Shown piece after piece: positions 38,309-46,842 of a stretch of 59,407 nt of DNA. The notes under the pieces are model-generated. The model was not told the origin of the DNA. It did no database searches and worked only from the letters and a program-made list of their open reading frames with translations. How positions within the stretch are numbered: the first letter of the stretch is position 1; each line of letters starts with the position of its first letter. The translations under genes and the position numbers were made by a program. The stretch comes from a virus: the IMG/VR virus record IMGVR_UViG_3300042375_000244, positions 1 to 59,407 of that record. One strand, 5' to 3'.

Positions 38309-38944
38309 ATGCCCGCTACGATAGTCGCACTAGACGGGTGGGATAGTGTCGTCGGTTGGGGCGAAAGCCCGTGGGATAGTGGCCGCATCGCCCTTGCTGA
38401 AATGCAGGGCGGTGTCGGTAGTGTTAATGTCTACTCGCCTGCGGTGTTTGTTACGGGTGTATCCGCATCCGGCGAGGTTGGGACTGTTGTAGTACCCCAG
38501 TCTCAGTCGATTTCTGTTACGGGTCTGTCAGCGACTGGCTCGGTAGGCGATGTCACACTTGAGATAGATTCCCCGGTTTCTGTCACGGGTCTGTCGGCAA
38601 CCTGCTCGGTGGGGTCTGTTACACTTAAGATAGATTCTCCTGTCTCCGTCACAGGGGTATCCGCGTCAGGTCAGGTTGGGGATGTCATCGTCCCCCAGAG
38701 CATAGCTGTTTCTGTCACGGGTCTGTCGGCAACCTGTTCGGTGGGGTCTGTCACACTCAAGATAGACTCACCTGTTTCTGTTACGGGTCTGTCAGCAACT
38801 TGCTCGGTAGGGTCTGTCACGATAACGCTAGGGTCCACTGTTTTCGTTGCAGGTGTGTCGGCTACGGGATATGTTGGGTCAGTCCTTCTATGGGATCAGA
38901 TCGTGCCCGCCCAGTCTCCTGACTGGATTGAGATCGCTGCTTAG
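38309..38944 (+). CDS. Tandem-repeat virion protein (seven 22-residue units)
   Basis: After a 45-residue N terminus with WDSVVGWGESPWDSG, seven units of exactly 22 residues run from 38444 to 38905. Two types alternate irregularly: VSVTGLSATCSVGSVTL-type and VSVTGVSASGQVGDVIV-type. The period and V-T-G/S-V-G pattern predict a beta solenoid or small beta hairpin stack. AAGGAG precedes the start. The same unit reappears at the C terminus of the 97-residue protein at 46444. Confidence 0.78.
   Translation: MPATIVALDGWDSVVGWGESPWDSGRIALAEMQGGVGSVNVYSPAVFVTGVSASGEVGTVVVPQSQSISVTGLSATGSVGDVTLEIDSPVSVTGLSATCSVGSVTLKIDSPVSVTGVSASGQVGDVIVPQSIAVSVTGLSATCSVGSVTLKIDSPVSVTGLSATCSVGSVTITLGSTVFVAGVSATGYVGSVLLWDQIVPAQSPDWIEIAA
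38444..38905 (+). repeat. Seven in-frame 66-bp repeats
   Basis: 66-bp period, 22 codons. Units 2, 3, 5 and 6 are the GLSAT type; units 1 and 4 are the GVSAS type with PQS linkers; unit 7 is diverged. Confidence 0.85.
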
Positions 38945-38953
38945 GAGACTTAG

Positions 38954-39715
38954 ATGTCAACATATTCGACAAACCTAAAGATCGAGTTGATTGGTACGGG
39001 CGAACAGTCCGGAACGTGGGGTGCCACGACGAACACCAATCTGGGCTCTTTGATCGAGGAAGCCATCGCCGGTTACGTCACGCAGGCCGTGACAGACGGG
39101 GCAGCAACTGTCCTGACAATTCCCAACGGCGCTTCTTCCAATGGCCGCAACTACGTCATCGAGCTCAACGGCGCTCTGACAGCCGCCCGTACCGTGGAAG
39201 TTCCTGCGGTTGATAAGCCCTACATCTTCTTTAACAACACGACGGGCGGTTTCGCCGTCACGGTTAAAGTCTCCGGTCAGACGGGCGTGACGATTGCCAA
39301 CGGCAAGAAGGCCATCGTCTACGCCAACAGCACGGATGTCATCGAGGTTGCGAACGCTCCTGTAACGGAGGCGGGTACGCAGACTCTGACCAACAAGACG
39401 TTGAACAGCCCGGTGCTGGTTACTCCCGCTCTTGGGACCCCCGCTTCTGGTGTGATGACCAGCGTCACGGGTTTGCCGCTGACGACAGGTGTCACGGGAA
39501 CGCTGCCCGTCGCCAACGGCGGCACTGGCGCAACAACACTGACGGCCAACAATGTGCTTCTGGGCAATGGAACTAGCGCCCCGTTGTTCGTGGCTCCCAG
39601 CACCAACGGCAATGTGCTGACCAGCAATGGCACGACGTGGACATCAACTGCTCCCGCTGCATCTGGTGTGTCAACCGGCAAAGCAATCGCCCTGTCAATG
39701 ATCTTCGGCTTCTAA
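38954..39715 (+). CDS. Tail fibre protein, 253 aa
   Basis: N-terminal [20 protein letters not shown] then [17 protein letters not shown] is the widespread phage fibre head ('[20 protein letters not shown]'). The second half has repeated short beta elements, [30 protein letters not shown] and [20 protein letters not shown], typical of trimeric fibre shafts. Binds or supports receptor binding outside the virion. Confidence 0.85.
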   Translation: MSTYSTNLKIELIGTGEQSGTWGATTNTNLGSLIEEAIAGYVTQAVTDGAATVLTIPNGASSNGRNYVIELNGALTAARTVEVPAVDKPYIFFNNTTGGFAVTVKVSGQTGVTIANGKKAIVYANSTDVIEVANAPVTEAGTQTLTNKTLNSPVLVTPALGTPASGVMTSVTGLPLTTGVTGTLPVANGGTGATTLTANNVLLGNGTSAPLFVAPSTNGNVLTSNGTTWTSTAPAASGVSTGKAIALSMIFGF

Positions 39716-39726
39716 GGAGCTTCACC

Positions 39727-40125
39727 GTGGCAAATCCAAATATCGTCAATGTAACATCCATCCTCGGCACAACGACCTACCTGACGCCGAGTTCCACATC
39801 TGCTGTGGTGCTGCTGCCTAATGCGGCTGCGTCAAACACGGTCTTCAAGATCAACCAGATCGTCGCGGCCAACGTCAACGGCACGTCGGCAGTTGACACG
39901 ACCGTCTCGGTCTACAGCAACGGCGCTGTGGCTCAGGGCTCAGCTCCGTCAGGTGGCACGGCATATCCAATTGTCTCGACGGTCTCGGTTCCGGCTGACG
40001 CATCGCTGATCGTGACCGACAAGACGACCGCCATCTACCTGATGGAAGGTACGTCGATCACCGTCACCAGCGGTACGGCGTCTGGCATCACCTACACGAT
40101 TAGCTACGAAGTCATCTCGTCGTAA
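39727..40125 (+). CDS. Fibre-associated structural protein, 132 aa
   Basis: GTG start 39727 with AAGGAG 7 nt upstream; longer in-frame readings have no site. MANPNIVNVTSILGTTTYLT and a beta-rich, Thr/Ser/Val body without charge. Proteins of this sort often form small trimeric knobs between fibre genes. Confidence 0.7.
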   Translation: MANPNIVNVTSILGTTTYLTPSSTSAVVLLPNAAASNTVFKINQIVAANVNGTSAVDTTVSVYSNGAVAQGSAPSGGTAYPIVSTVSVPADASLIVTDKTTAIYLMEGTSITVTSGTASGITYTISYEVISS

Positions 40126-40134
40126 GGAATTATC

Positions 40135-41505
40135 ATGTCCAGACGTTATAAGGGTGGCGTGATAAGCGCGACTGCGCCGACGACAAGCACGTCCTCGGCT
40201 ACCGGCGTTTGGACGCTTAATCAGCAGATGGTGGCTATTGTCGGTAGCGGCTGGCCGTCGCAGCCTGTCGGATGGATTGCGTTGTTGGGTGGGGCGGGCG
40301 CCCAACAAGGGCGTTCTGTAACTGTAGACAACTCTGGGAATGTTTATGTTGGCGGGTGGTCAAACGCCAGCGGAACAGAAGATTTTCAAATAGAAAAATA
40401 TAACATTTCGGGTTCCATACAATGGCAGCGCACATTAGGCGGGGTTGGAGCTGAAAACGCAAATGGAATTGCCGTAGATAGCTCTAGTAATGTTTTTGTT
40501 TGCGGATATTCAAATGCCAGCGGGTCAAACGATCTTCAAATAGCAAAGTACGACACATCTGGGGCTATCCAGTGGCAGCGCAGGCTAGGCAGCGCAAATA
40601 ATGATACGGGCGCTTCTGTGGCCGTAGATAGTTCCGGCAATGTTTATGTCTGTGGAAGATCGGATAATAGCGGGACTAATGACGTTCAGATAGCCAAATA
40701 TAACACTTCTGGCACTATCCAATGGCAACGTAGGCTTGGGGGAGTCGCAGCCGACTTTGCTTTTTCCGTAGCCGTAGATAGCTCCAGCAATGTCTATGTC
40801 TGCGGTCAAACAGACCCAACGGGGGCGCAAGAGGTTCTAATAGCCAAGTACGACACATCTGGAACAATTCAGTGGCAACGAAAGCTTGGAGGGGCAAGCG
40901 ACGCGTCAGGTAGTGGTATAGCCGTAGACAGTTCTGGAAATGTTTTTGTTTGTGGAACTTCAGTTGCTAGTGGAGACGGCAGATTTCAAATAGCCAAGTA
41001 CAATACATCGGGGACAATCCAGTGGCAGCGCAGTCTCGGTGGGTCAGGAATAACCACTACTGGAACTTCAGCAGCCGTAGATAGTTCAGGGAATGTCTAT
41101 GTTTTTGGATATTCCCCTGTTGGCGGAATAAGTAACTTTCAACTTGCCAAGTACGATACCTCTGGAGTTATCCAATGGCAGCGCAGGTTAGGCGGGGCAA
41201 GCGCAAGTTTAGGCTTTTCTGTAGCTGTAGACGGGTCTGGAAATGTTTACGTTTCGGGGTACTCAAACGCGAGTGGAACGAATGATATTTTGTCTGCAAA
41301 ATTACCCAGTGATGGGTCAGCAACAGGTACATATACCGTTGGTGGCTACTCATTTACCTATGCAGCATCAACATTAACCGACGCAGTTACAACTTTGACA
41401 GACGCAGCAGCAAGCCTCACAAGTGCTGCCAGCAGCCTCACAGACGCCGCCTCTACCCTCACAGACGCCGTATCTACCCTCACATCCTCGGTGACATCGA
41501 TATGA
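40135..41505 (+). CDS. Tail spike with seven-bladed beta-propeller, 456 aa
   Basis: The N-terminal 45 residues (RRYKGGVISATAPT ... GVWTLNQQM) resemble those of the 705-residue tail protein and probably dock to the tail. Seven repeats follow, each with AVDSSGNVYVCG-like and FQIAKYDTSGxIQWQRxLGG elements: an SBBP-type propeller whose count equals one full ring. The C terminus is a run of heptads (LTDAASTLTDAVSTLTSSV) likely to trimerise. Probably recognises a surface carbohydrate or protein. Confidence 0.82.
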   Translation: MSRRYKGGVISATAPTTSTSSATGVWTLNQQMVAIVGSGWPSQPVGWIALLGGAGAQQGRSVTVDNSGNVYVGGWSNASGTEDFQIEKYNISGSIQWQRTLGGVGAENANGIAVDSSSNVFVCGYSNASGSNDLQIAKYDTSGAIQWQRRLGSANNDTGASVAVDSSGNVYVCGRSDNSGTNDVQIAKYNTSGTIQWQRRLGGVAADFAFSVAVDSSSNVYVCGQTDPTGAQEVLIAKYDTSGTIQWQRKLGGASDASGSGIAVDSSGNVFVCGTSVASGDGRFQIAKYNTSGTIQWQRSLGGSGITTTGTSAAVDSSGNVYVFGYSPVGGISNFQLAKYDTSGVIQWQRRLGGASASLGFSVAVDGSGNVYVSGYSNASGTNDILSAKLPSDGSATGTYTVGGYSFTYAASTLTDAVTTLTDAAASLTSAASSLTDAASTLTDAVSTLTSSVTSI

Positions 41506-41756
41506 CCGCGTACATCAAGCTATCAACCAATGAGTACCCGCGTCATGCTGGCGACATTGCCCTTGACCCGGCAGGTGAGTACGCCGTTGTTCAATGGGTA
41601 GACCCGCCGGAGTTTGACCGTGCAACGCAACGCTGTGGCGAGGGCGCTCCGGTAAATGACGGCGGTACGTGGCGCATGACTTGGGTTGTGCGTCAGGCTA
41701 CACAAGCTGAGATTGACGAGGCTAACAAGCCGTTTGACCCAATGAACTTGAGGTAG
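41502..41756 (+). CDS. Small fibre-linked protein, 84 aa
   Basis: ATGA overlap with the spike stop. DPAGEYAVVQWVDPPEFDRA, then WRMTWVVRQATQAEIDEANK, similar in style to tail-fibre assembly proteins that accompany individual fibres. Likely a chaperone for the spike; inferred. Confidence 0.65.
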   Translation: MTAYIKLSTNEYPRHAGDIALDPAGEYAVVQWVDPPEFDRATQRCGEGAPVNDGGTWRMTWVVRQATQAEIDEANKPFDPMNLR

Positions 41757-41760
41757 CACC

Positions 41761-43878
41761 GTGAGCACGAGATACCCCGGCGGCATCATCACGAAGACCC
41801 CTGTTGTTCCTACGGGACCGTATGAGAGCGGCACAGCTCCCGGCATATGGACTCTTGAGCAACAGCTACAGGCTCAGAAGGCTGGCATATGGCCGTTGGC
41901 GGGGAATGTTCCAAACTTCATTGAAGACGTATTCTCGACGTACCTGTACACGGGCACTAATGCTTCTCAAACCATTACAAATGGGATTGATCTGAGCGGT
42001 AAAGGTGGGTTGGTTTGGACTAAAAACAGGTCTGCACTTACTGGGGGTTATACCGGGTTCGACCGGCATATTTTATTTGATAACATACGAACAGGAGCCA
42101 CTGGTGGTGGGGCTGGAGGTGGAGGCGTTCTACGCTCAAATGCGGCAACTTTAGATGATGCAACCACAACTTATCTAAGCTCATACAACAGCACCGGCTA
42201 TACTATTGCTTCAAACGCTACAATCTCCAACGCAGAGTTTATAAATCAAAGCGGCACTACTTTTGCCTCATGGACCTTCCGCAAGCAGCCGAAGTTTTTT
42301 GATGTTGTGACGTGGACTGGCAATGGTGCAAACAGGACCATCGCCCACAATCTTGGCTCGGTGCCGGGCGCAATCTGGGTTAAACGAATAGACGCAACGG
42401 GTGACTGGCAGTGCTATCACCGCAGCCTTGCTAACACGCAGTATATGGTTTTGAACACCACGGCGGCAGTAGATACTGGTGCAACGCGCTGGAACTCTAC
42501 AACGCCGACATCTTCAGTGTTTAGCCTTGGTACGGATGCAACAGTCAATGCTTCTGCTGGAACCTACGTCGCCTACCTCTTCGCCCACGACGCAGGAGGC
42601 TTCGGCCTGACCGGCACGGACAATGTGATTTCGTGTGGGAGCTTTGCAGACCCGGCGTCAGGTGGCACTACAGAAGTAACTCTTGGGTATGAGCCGCAGT
42701 GGTTGTTAGTCAAGCCAAATCTTGCAACAACAGATTGGTATTTAATTGACAACATGAGGGGTATGGTTCGCGGATCAGCAACTAGAATATTAAATCCAAA
42801 CCTTTCCGCCGCAGAAAGCAATGGGTTTTCCAATGGCTATTATCAGCCAACAGCAACAGGTTTCACTGCGGGAAATACAGTAACTAGTGGCGGAGGAACT
42901 AATTGCATCTACATCGCCATCCGCCGTGGCCCGATGAAGGTGCCGACTGATGCGACGAAGGTGTTTACGCCTGTGCTTAGAAACGGAACCGGATCGACCG
43001 CAACCGTTACTAGCGCAGGCGGCGTAGTTGACCTTGTAATTCCGTTCATCCGTAATGGGTCTGCTGTTCCAAACTGGTTTGATAGACTTAGGGGTCGGTA
43101 TCTTCAGCTGCGGTCAAATGGAAGCAACCCAGAAAACTCGTATAGCGATACCCTAACGGGATTTGATGTTATGACGGGGTTCAGCGTTGGGTCTGATGCT
43201 GGAGGGTTTGGTGTAAACACCAGCGGCCAATCTATAATCAACTGGTCTTTTGGGCGCGCCCCCGGCTTCTTTGATGAGGTCTGTTATTCTGGGTTAAATA
43301 GCTTTCAAGACCTGTCGCACAATCTTGGCGTGACGCCACAGATGATAATTATTAAAAACAGAACCACCAACGGGACAAATTGGACTGTAGGGTTACAAGG
43401 AATTACAGGAACTGGGAAATATCTTGTTCTTAATTCAACAGCGGCAGTTGTAAGCGACGTTAACTATTTTGGTAGTAGTTGGACAAGTACAAATGTTTTA
43501 GTTGATGGGAACGTTGCCCCAATCAATCAGAGTGGTTCTAACTATGTAATGTATCTATTCGCCACATGCCCCGGCGTATCCAAAGTCGGCTCATACACTG
43601 GCACCGGGACAACGCTTCAGATCAACTGCGGGTTCACGGCTGGATCAAGGTTCGTGCTTATCAAGCGCACCGACAGCACAGGCGACTGGTACGTCTGGGA
43701 CAGCGCACGCGGCATAGTTGCGGGTAATGATCCGTATCTGTTGCTCAACAGCACGGCTGCGGAAGTCACCGGCACTGACTACGTTGACACCTATTCCGCA
43801 GGCTTTGAAATCAGCTCCACGGCTCCCGCTGCAATCAATGCCAGTGCTGGCACATACATCTTCTTGGCAATCGCGTAA
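41761..43878 (+). CDS. Large receptor-binding tail protein (DUF7483-like), 705 aa
   Basis: GTG start 41761. The N-terminal docking module (RYPGGIITKTPVVPTGPYES then GIWTLEQQLQAQ) is shared with the propeller spike. Three tandem beta domains follow, each opening with a F-DVV-WTGNG or KVGSYTGTG strand and containing IAHNLGSVPGAIWVKRID, LSHNLGVTPQMIIIKNRT or INCGFTAGSRFVLIKRTD, then W--Y. This 'HNLG--P--iivK' domain is known from DUF7483-type tail proteins. A glycine-rich hinge (GGGAGGGG) is present near residue 115. Presumed adhesin. Confidence 0.8.
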   Translation: MSTRYPGGIITKTPVVPTGPYESGTAPGIWTLEQQLQAQKAGIWPLAGNVPNFIEDVFSTYLYTGTNASQTITNGIDLSGKGGLVWTKNRSALTGGYTGFDRHILFDNIRTGATGGGAGGGGVLRSNAATLDDATTTYLSSYNSTGYTIASNATISNAEFINQSGTTFASWTFRKQPKFFDVVTWTGNGANRTIAHNLGSVPGAIWVKRIDATGDWQCYHRSLANTQYMVLNTTAAVDTGATRWNSTTPTSSVFSLGTDATVNASAGTYVAYLFAHDAGGFGLTGTDNVISCGSFADPASGGTTEVTLGYEPQWLLVKPNLATTDWYLIDNMRGMVRGSATRILNPNLSAAESNGFSNGYYQPTATGFTAGNTVTSGGGTNCIYIAIRRGPMKVPTDATKVFTPVLRNGTGSTATVTSAGGVVDLVIPFIRNGSAVPNWFDRLRGRYLQLRSNGSNPENSYSDTLTGFDVMTGFSVGSDAGGFGVNTSGQSIINWSFGRAPGFFDEVCYSGLNSFQDLSHNLGVTPQMIIIKNRTTNGTNWTVGLQGITGTGKYLVLNSTAAVVSDVNYFGSSWTSTNVLVDGNVAPINQSGSNYVMYLFATCPGVSKVGSYTGTGTTLQINCGFTAGSRFVLIKRTDSTGDWYVWDSARGIVAGNDPYLLLNSTAAEVTGTDYVDTYSAGFEISSTAPAAINASAGTYIFLAIA

Positions 43879-43889
43879 GGAACACGATC

Positions 43890-44393
43890 ATGACCATCCG
43901 CATCCGCTCTACAGGCCAGTTAATGCAGGACAGCGAGTTTCGTATGCTGCTGAAGGCCGAGGCCAACGCAGCTTGGAAAGCTCCTGAGCTTACGCAGGAA
44001 ATCCTTGATATTATCGGCGCTGATCCCGTGTTCGAAGGACCGCAAGCCTCCGGCGGCACTGTCTACCAATACAGCCAGTATGACGGCATTGAGCAGATCG
44101 AGGGCAAGTGGTTCACCAAGTACATCCTTGGCCCGATCTTCACGGACACCATACAGGATGGCGTCACCACAACTGCCGCCGAGGCAGAGGTTGCGTACAA
44201 GACCGCTAAGGACGCAGAGCAAGCCGCCTCGGTTCGCACAAGCCGCAATGACAAGCTGGCAGCATGCGACTGGACGCAGATTGCAGACAGCACAGCAGAC
44301 AAGCCCGTCTGGGCTACCTATCGTCAGGCTCTGCGCGATGTCACAGCTCAGGACGGATTTCCTTGGAACGTGACTTGGCCGGAGGCACCGTAA
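43890..44393 (+). CDS. Tail fibre assembly chaperone-like protein, 167 aa
   Basis: The C-terminal part RTSRNDKLAACDWTQIADST, then YRQALRDVTAQDGFPWNVTW and PEAP is the signature of phage tail assembly chaperones (R--RN--L--CDWTQ-pD ... YRq-LRDiT-Q-gfP--v-WP). The N-terminal half is a variable adaptor with a YQYSQYDGIEQIEGKWFTKY segment. It probably helps fold the preceding 705-residue adhesin. Confidence 0.82.
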   Translation: MTIRIRSTGQLMQDSEFRMLLKAEANAAWKAPELTQEILDIIGADPVFEGPQASGGTVYQYSQYDGIEQIEGKWFTKYILGPIFTDTIQDGVTTTAAEAEVAYKTAKDAEQAASVRTSRNDKLAACDWTQIADSTADKPVWATYRQALRDVTAQDGFPWNVTWPEAP

Positions 44394-44394
44394 A

Positions 44395-44571
44395 ATGACT
44401 GGACCAGATGAAACACTGAAACACGTCGCGGATGCCGCATCAATCCTCACTGTCATAGGAACATTGACCAACGTGCTTCCACATGCGGCGGCGCTGTTCA
44501 CGATCATCTGGACTAGCATCCGGATCTACGAGACTGACACTGTGCAGCGGTGGTTAGGAAAAAAGGTGTAG
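44395..44571 (+). CDS. Small membrane protein, candidate holin, 58 aa
   Basis: ATG 44395 to TAG 44569-44571, filling the gap between the fibre chaperone and the tail nozzle. It has a hydrophobic segment ASILTVIGTLTNVLPHAAAL running into FTIIWTSIRIYE and a C-terminal WLGKKV. This is one long or two short membrane helices with charged ends, as in small phage holins of the 'LP--AA--siiW--IRiyE' kind. It lies about 16 kb from the endolysin. Confidence 0.72.
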   Translation: MTGPDETLKHVADAASILTVIGTLTNVLPHAAALFTIIWTSIRIYETDTVQRWLGKKV

Positions 44572-44575
44572 TACA

Positions 44576-46444
44576 ATGCCACTCCAAAAGTTGCAGTTCC
44601 GGCCCGGTGTTCTGCGGGATGTGACAGGCTACACCAACGAGGGTGGTTGGCGGGACAGCAACCTTGTTCGCTTTCGCTTGGGCTTTCCTGAGTCCGTTGG
44701 CGGCTGGGAGAAGTACGCCCCAAACTATTCCTTCCTCGGCATTTGCCGGTCCATGCTAAACTGGGTTGCGCTGGACAGCTCCAACTATCTGGCGTTTGGA
44801 ACGCAGCTTAAATACTACGTGGAAGAAGGCGGCTTCAACTACGACATCACGCCCATACGCTCGACAGTGGTTTTGAACGGGCCTTTCGCCGCGACCAACG
44901 GCTCCCCCACCATCACGGTGACAGATGTCGCACACGGCTGCATCACCGGGGATTTCGTTACCTTCAGCGGAGCGGTATCGCTTGGTGGCAACATAACCGC
45001 AGCGGTCCTGAACAGAGAATATTCTGTCACGGTGATCTCGGGCGACACCTACACCATCACCGCCTCCGTGAACGCGAACGCCTCTGACGTTGGAAACGGT
45101 GGAGCTACTGTCACCGCAGCCTACCAAATCAATGTCGGTCTTGACGATCAGGTCGTGGGCAATGGTTGGGGGGCCGGGGTCTGGAGTCGCGGGACATGGG
45201 GCTCTGCGGCCACCATCTCCGTTACAACATCCTTGCGCCTGTGGTCCCAAGACAATTACGGCGAGGACCTGATCTTTGCTATCCGCAACGGGGACATCTA
45301 TTACTGGGATGCCTCGACCGCCAACATCGTCTCTTTGGTCAGCGCCCAGCGGGGCGTTGCGCTTTCATCTCTGTCCACGGACCCCGAAACACCGACCATT
45401 GCCAGTCAGGTTATTGTGTCGGATCGTGACAGGCACGTCATTGCGTTTGGGGCCAACATGGGTGGGGCCACGGCCCAAGATCCACTGTCCATTCGCTTCT
45501 CCTCGCAGGAAGATCCGTTCACGTGGACAGCGTTGCCGACCAATACTGCGGGCGAACTCCGGATCGGCTCTGGCACCCACATCATGCGGGCCGTCGAGAC
45601 AAAGCGTGAAATACTGGTATTCACGGACGTTGCCGTGTATTCGATGCAGTTCATAGGTCCGCCCGATACCTTCGGCATCCAGCAGGTTGCCTCGGGCGTC
45701 ACGGTGAACGGATACAACAGCCTGATCGCGGTGGACGATACTGTCTACTGGATGGGAATAAATACCTTCTACGTCTACTCGGGTCAGACGCAGGAGCTGG
45801 TATGCCCGTTGTTGAACTACGTGTTCAACAACTTCAACAAGGGCGAATCGGACAAGGTGTTTGCCGGGTTGAACTCCGAGTTTAACGAGGTGACGTGGTT
45901 CTACCCCTCGGCGGATTCCACTGAGAACGACTTATATGTTACCTATAATTACGTGGAGCGGGTTTGGTCGCACGGAAATCTTGCTCGCACCGGATGGCTG
46001 GACCGTGGGACACGGAACTATCCTACTGCGGCAAGCCCAGACAACTACCTGTATTATCATGAGGTTGGGACTGACGACGGCAGCACCAATCCGCCGTCTG
46101 CAATAAATTCCTACATTGAAAGCGCGCCCATAGACATTGGGGACGGGGACAAGTTCTCGTTCGTGCGCCGAATTATTCCTGACGTGTCGTTCTACAATGG
46201 CACGAACAGTCCGACCGTAAACTTCATTATGAAGACGCAGGATTATCCGGGATCAAACTATCAGGCCGGTTCGAACGCTCCTGTTGTCCGGACCTCGACG
46301 GCTCCGGTGGACCAGTACACAAATGTGCTGGATGTTCGCCTTCGTGGGCGCTCGATCATCCTTCGTGTCGAAAGCAACAAGGTCGGAACCCGCTGGGGTC
46401 TGGGTTCGCCCCGTATCGAGACGCAAGTCGATGGGCGTCGCTGA
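44576..46444 (+). CDS. Tail nozzle protein, P22 gp10-like, 622 aa
   Basis: Forms the short tail tube below the gp4-like ring. The start LRDVTGYTNEGGWRDSNLVR FR (gapped here), the repeated W--N/D-YGEDLIFAIRNGDIYYWD elements, MGINTFYVYSGQTQELVCPL and the late VRLRGRSIILRVESNKVGTR match DNA-stabilisation/nozzle proteins of podoviruses. A 60-residue beta insertion with TITVTDVAHGCITGDFVTFS is a small domain common in such proteins. Its stop overlaps the next start as TGATG. Confidence 0.85.
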   Translation: MPLQKLQFRPGVLRDVTGYTNEGGWRDSNLVRFRLGFPESVGGWEKYAPNYSFLGICRSMLNWVALDSSNYLAFGTQLKYYVEEGGFNYDITPIRSTVVLNGPFAATNGSPTITVTDVAHGCITGDFVTFSGAVSLGGNITAAVLNREYSVTVISGDTYTITASVNANASDVGNGGATVTAAYQINVGLDDQVVGNGWGAGVWSRGTWGSAATISVTTSLRLWSQDNYGEDLIFAIRNGDIYYWDASTANIVSLVSAQRGVALSSLSTDPETPTIASQVIVSDRDRHVIAFGANMGGATAQDPLSIRFSSQEDPFTWTALPTNTAGELRIGSGTHIMRAVETKREILVFTDVAVYSMQFIGPPDTFGIQQVASGVTVNGYNSLIAVDDTVYWMGINTFYVYSGQTQELVCPLLNYVFNNFNKGESDKVFAGLNSEFNEVTWFYPSADSTENDLYVTYNYVERVWSHGNLARTGWLDRGTRNYPTAASPDNYLYYHEVGTDDGSTNPPSAINSYIESAPIDIGDGDKFSFVRRIIPDVSFYNGTNSPTVNFIMKTQDYPGSNYQAGSNAPVVRTSTAPVDQYTNVLDVRLRGRSIILRVESNKVGTRWGLGSPRIETQVDGRR

Positions 46445-46737
46445 TGGATGTCAGGCTGGTCCTTCCAACCTTCTCGGCTCCGCCTCCGGAGTACGACCAG
46501 AAGCATATTCAGGACTTGGTTCGGTCTTTGGACGCCTTGGTGCGGGTTATCAGGGCTCCGGGAGAAGGGCGTCAGACGACGATTGTTCTGACAGGACTCC
46601 AGCAAAACGATTACGGCCTTGAGCCCGGCACTATCTTTGAGGTGCGTGGGGCGCTCAGGGTTTCTGTCATCTACAGCCCCTACGTTGCGGGTCTGTCAGC
46701 AACCGCGTCTGTTGGGTCTGTGACAGTAACGACATGA
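46444..46737 (+). CDS. Small tail-associated protein with one 22-mer repeat unit, 97 aa
   Basis: N-terminal domain LPTFSAPPPEYDQKHIQDLV RSLD (helical), then a beta part ending VAGLSATASVGSVTVTT. The end is a single copy of the 22-residue unit found seven times in the 211-residue protein at 38309. Commonly found next to the nozzle gene; probably a tail tip or plug component. Confidence 0.7.
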   Translation: MDVRLVLPTFSAPPPEYDQKHIQDLVRSLDALVRVIRAPGEGRQTTIVLTGLQQNDYGLEPGTIFEVRGALRVSVIYSPYVAGLSATASVGSVTVTT

Positions 46738-46842
46738 CTTGTTTTTGCAGGTATAAGCAGGTAGGTTTGGTTATGCCAGTATCAGGCTCTGGCCCTGCTC
46801 AAAACCTTTGTCGCTTTAACGCGCGTATCACAGGGAACGACA
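46738..46842 (+). other. Short intergenic gap before the internal protein genes
   Basis: 105 bp. It contains a 24-codon frame from ATG 46773 (MPVSGSGPAQN) that runs into the next start without an evident ribosome site; I do not regard it as a gene. No terminator is visible. AGGGA precedes ATG 46843. Confidence 0.5.

Noticed and set aside
38444-38905. 66-bp repeats, and the repeats at 49776, as CRISPR-like arrays
   Set aside because: Units are contiguous, in frame and coding, with no unique spacers.
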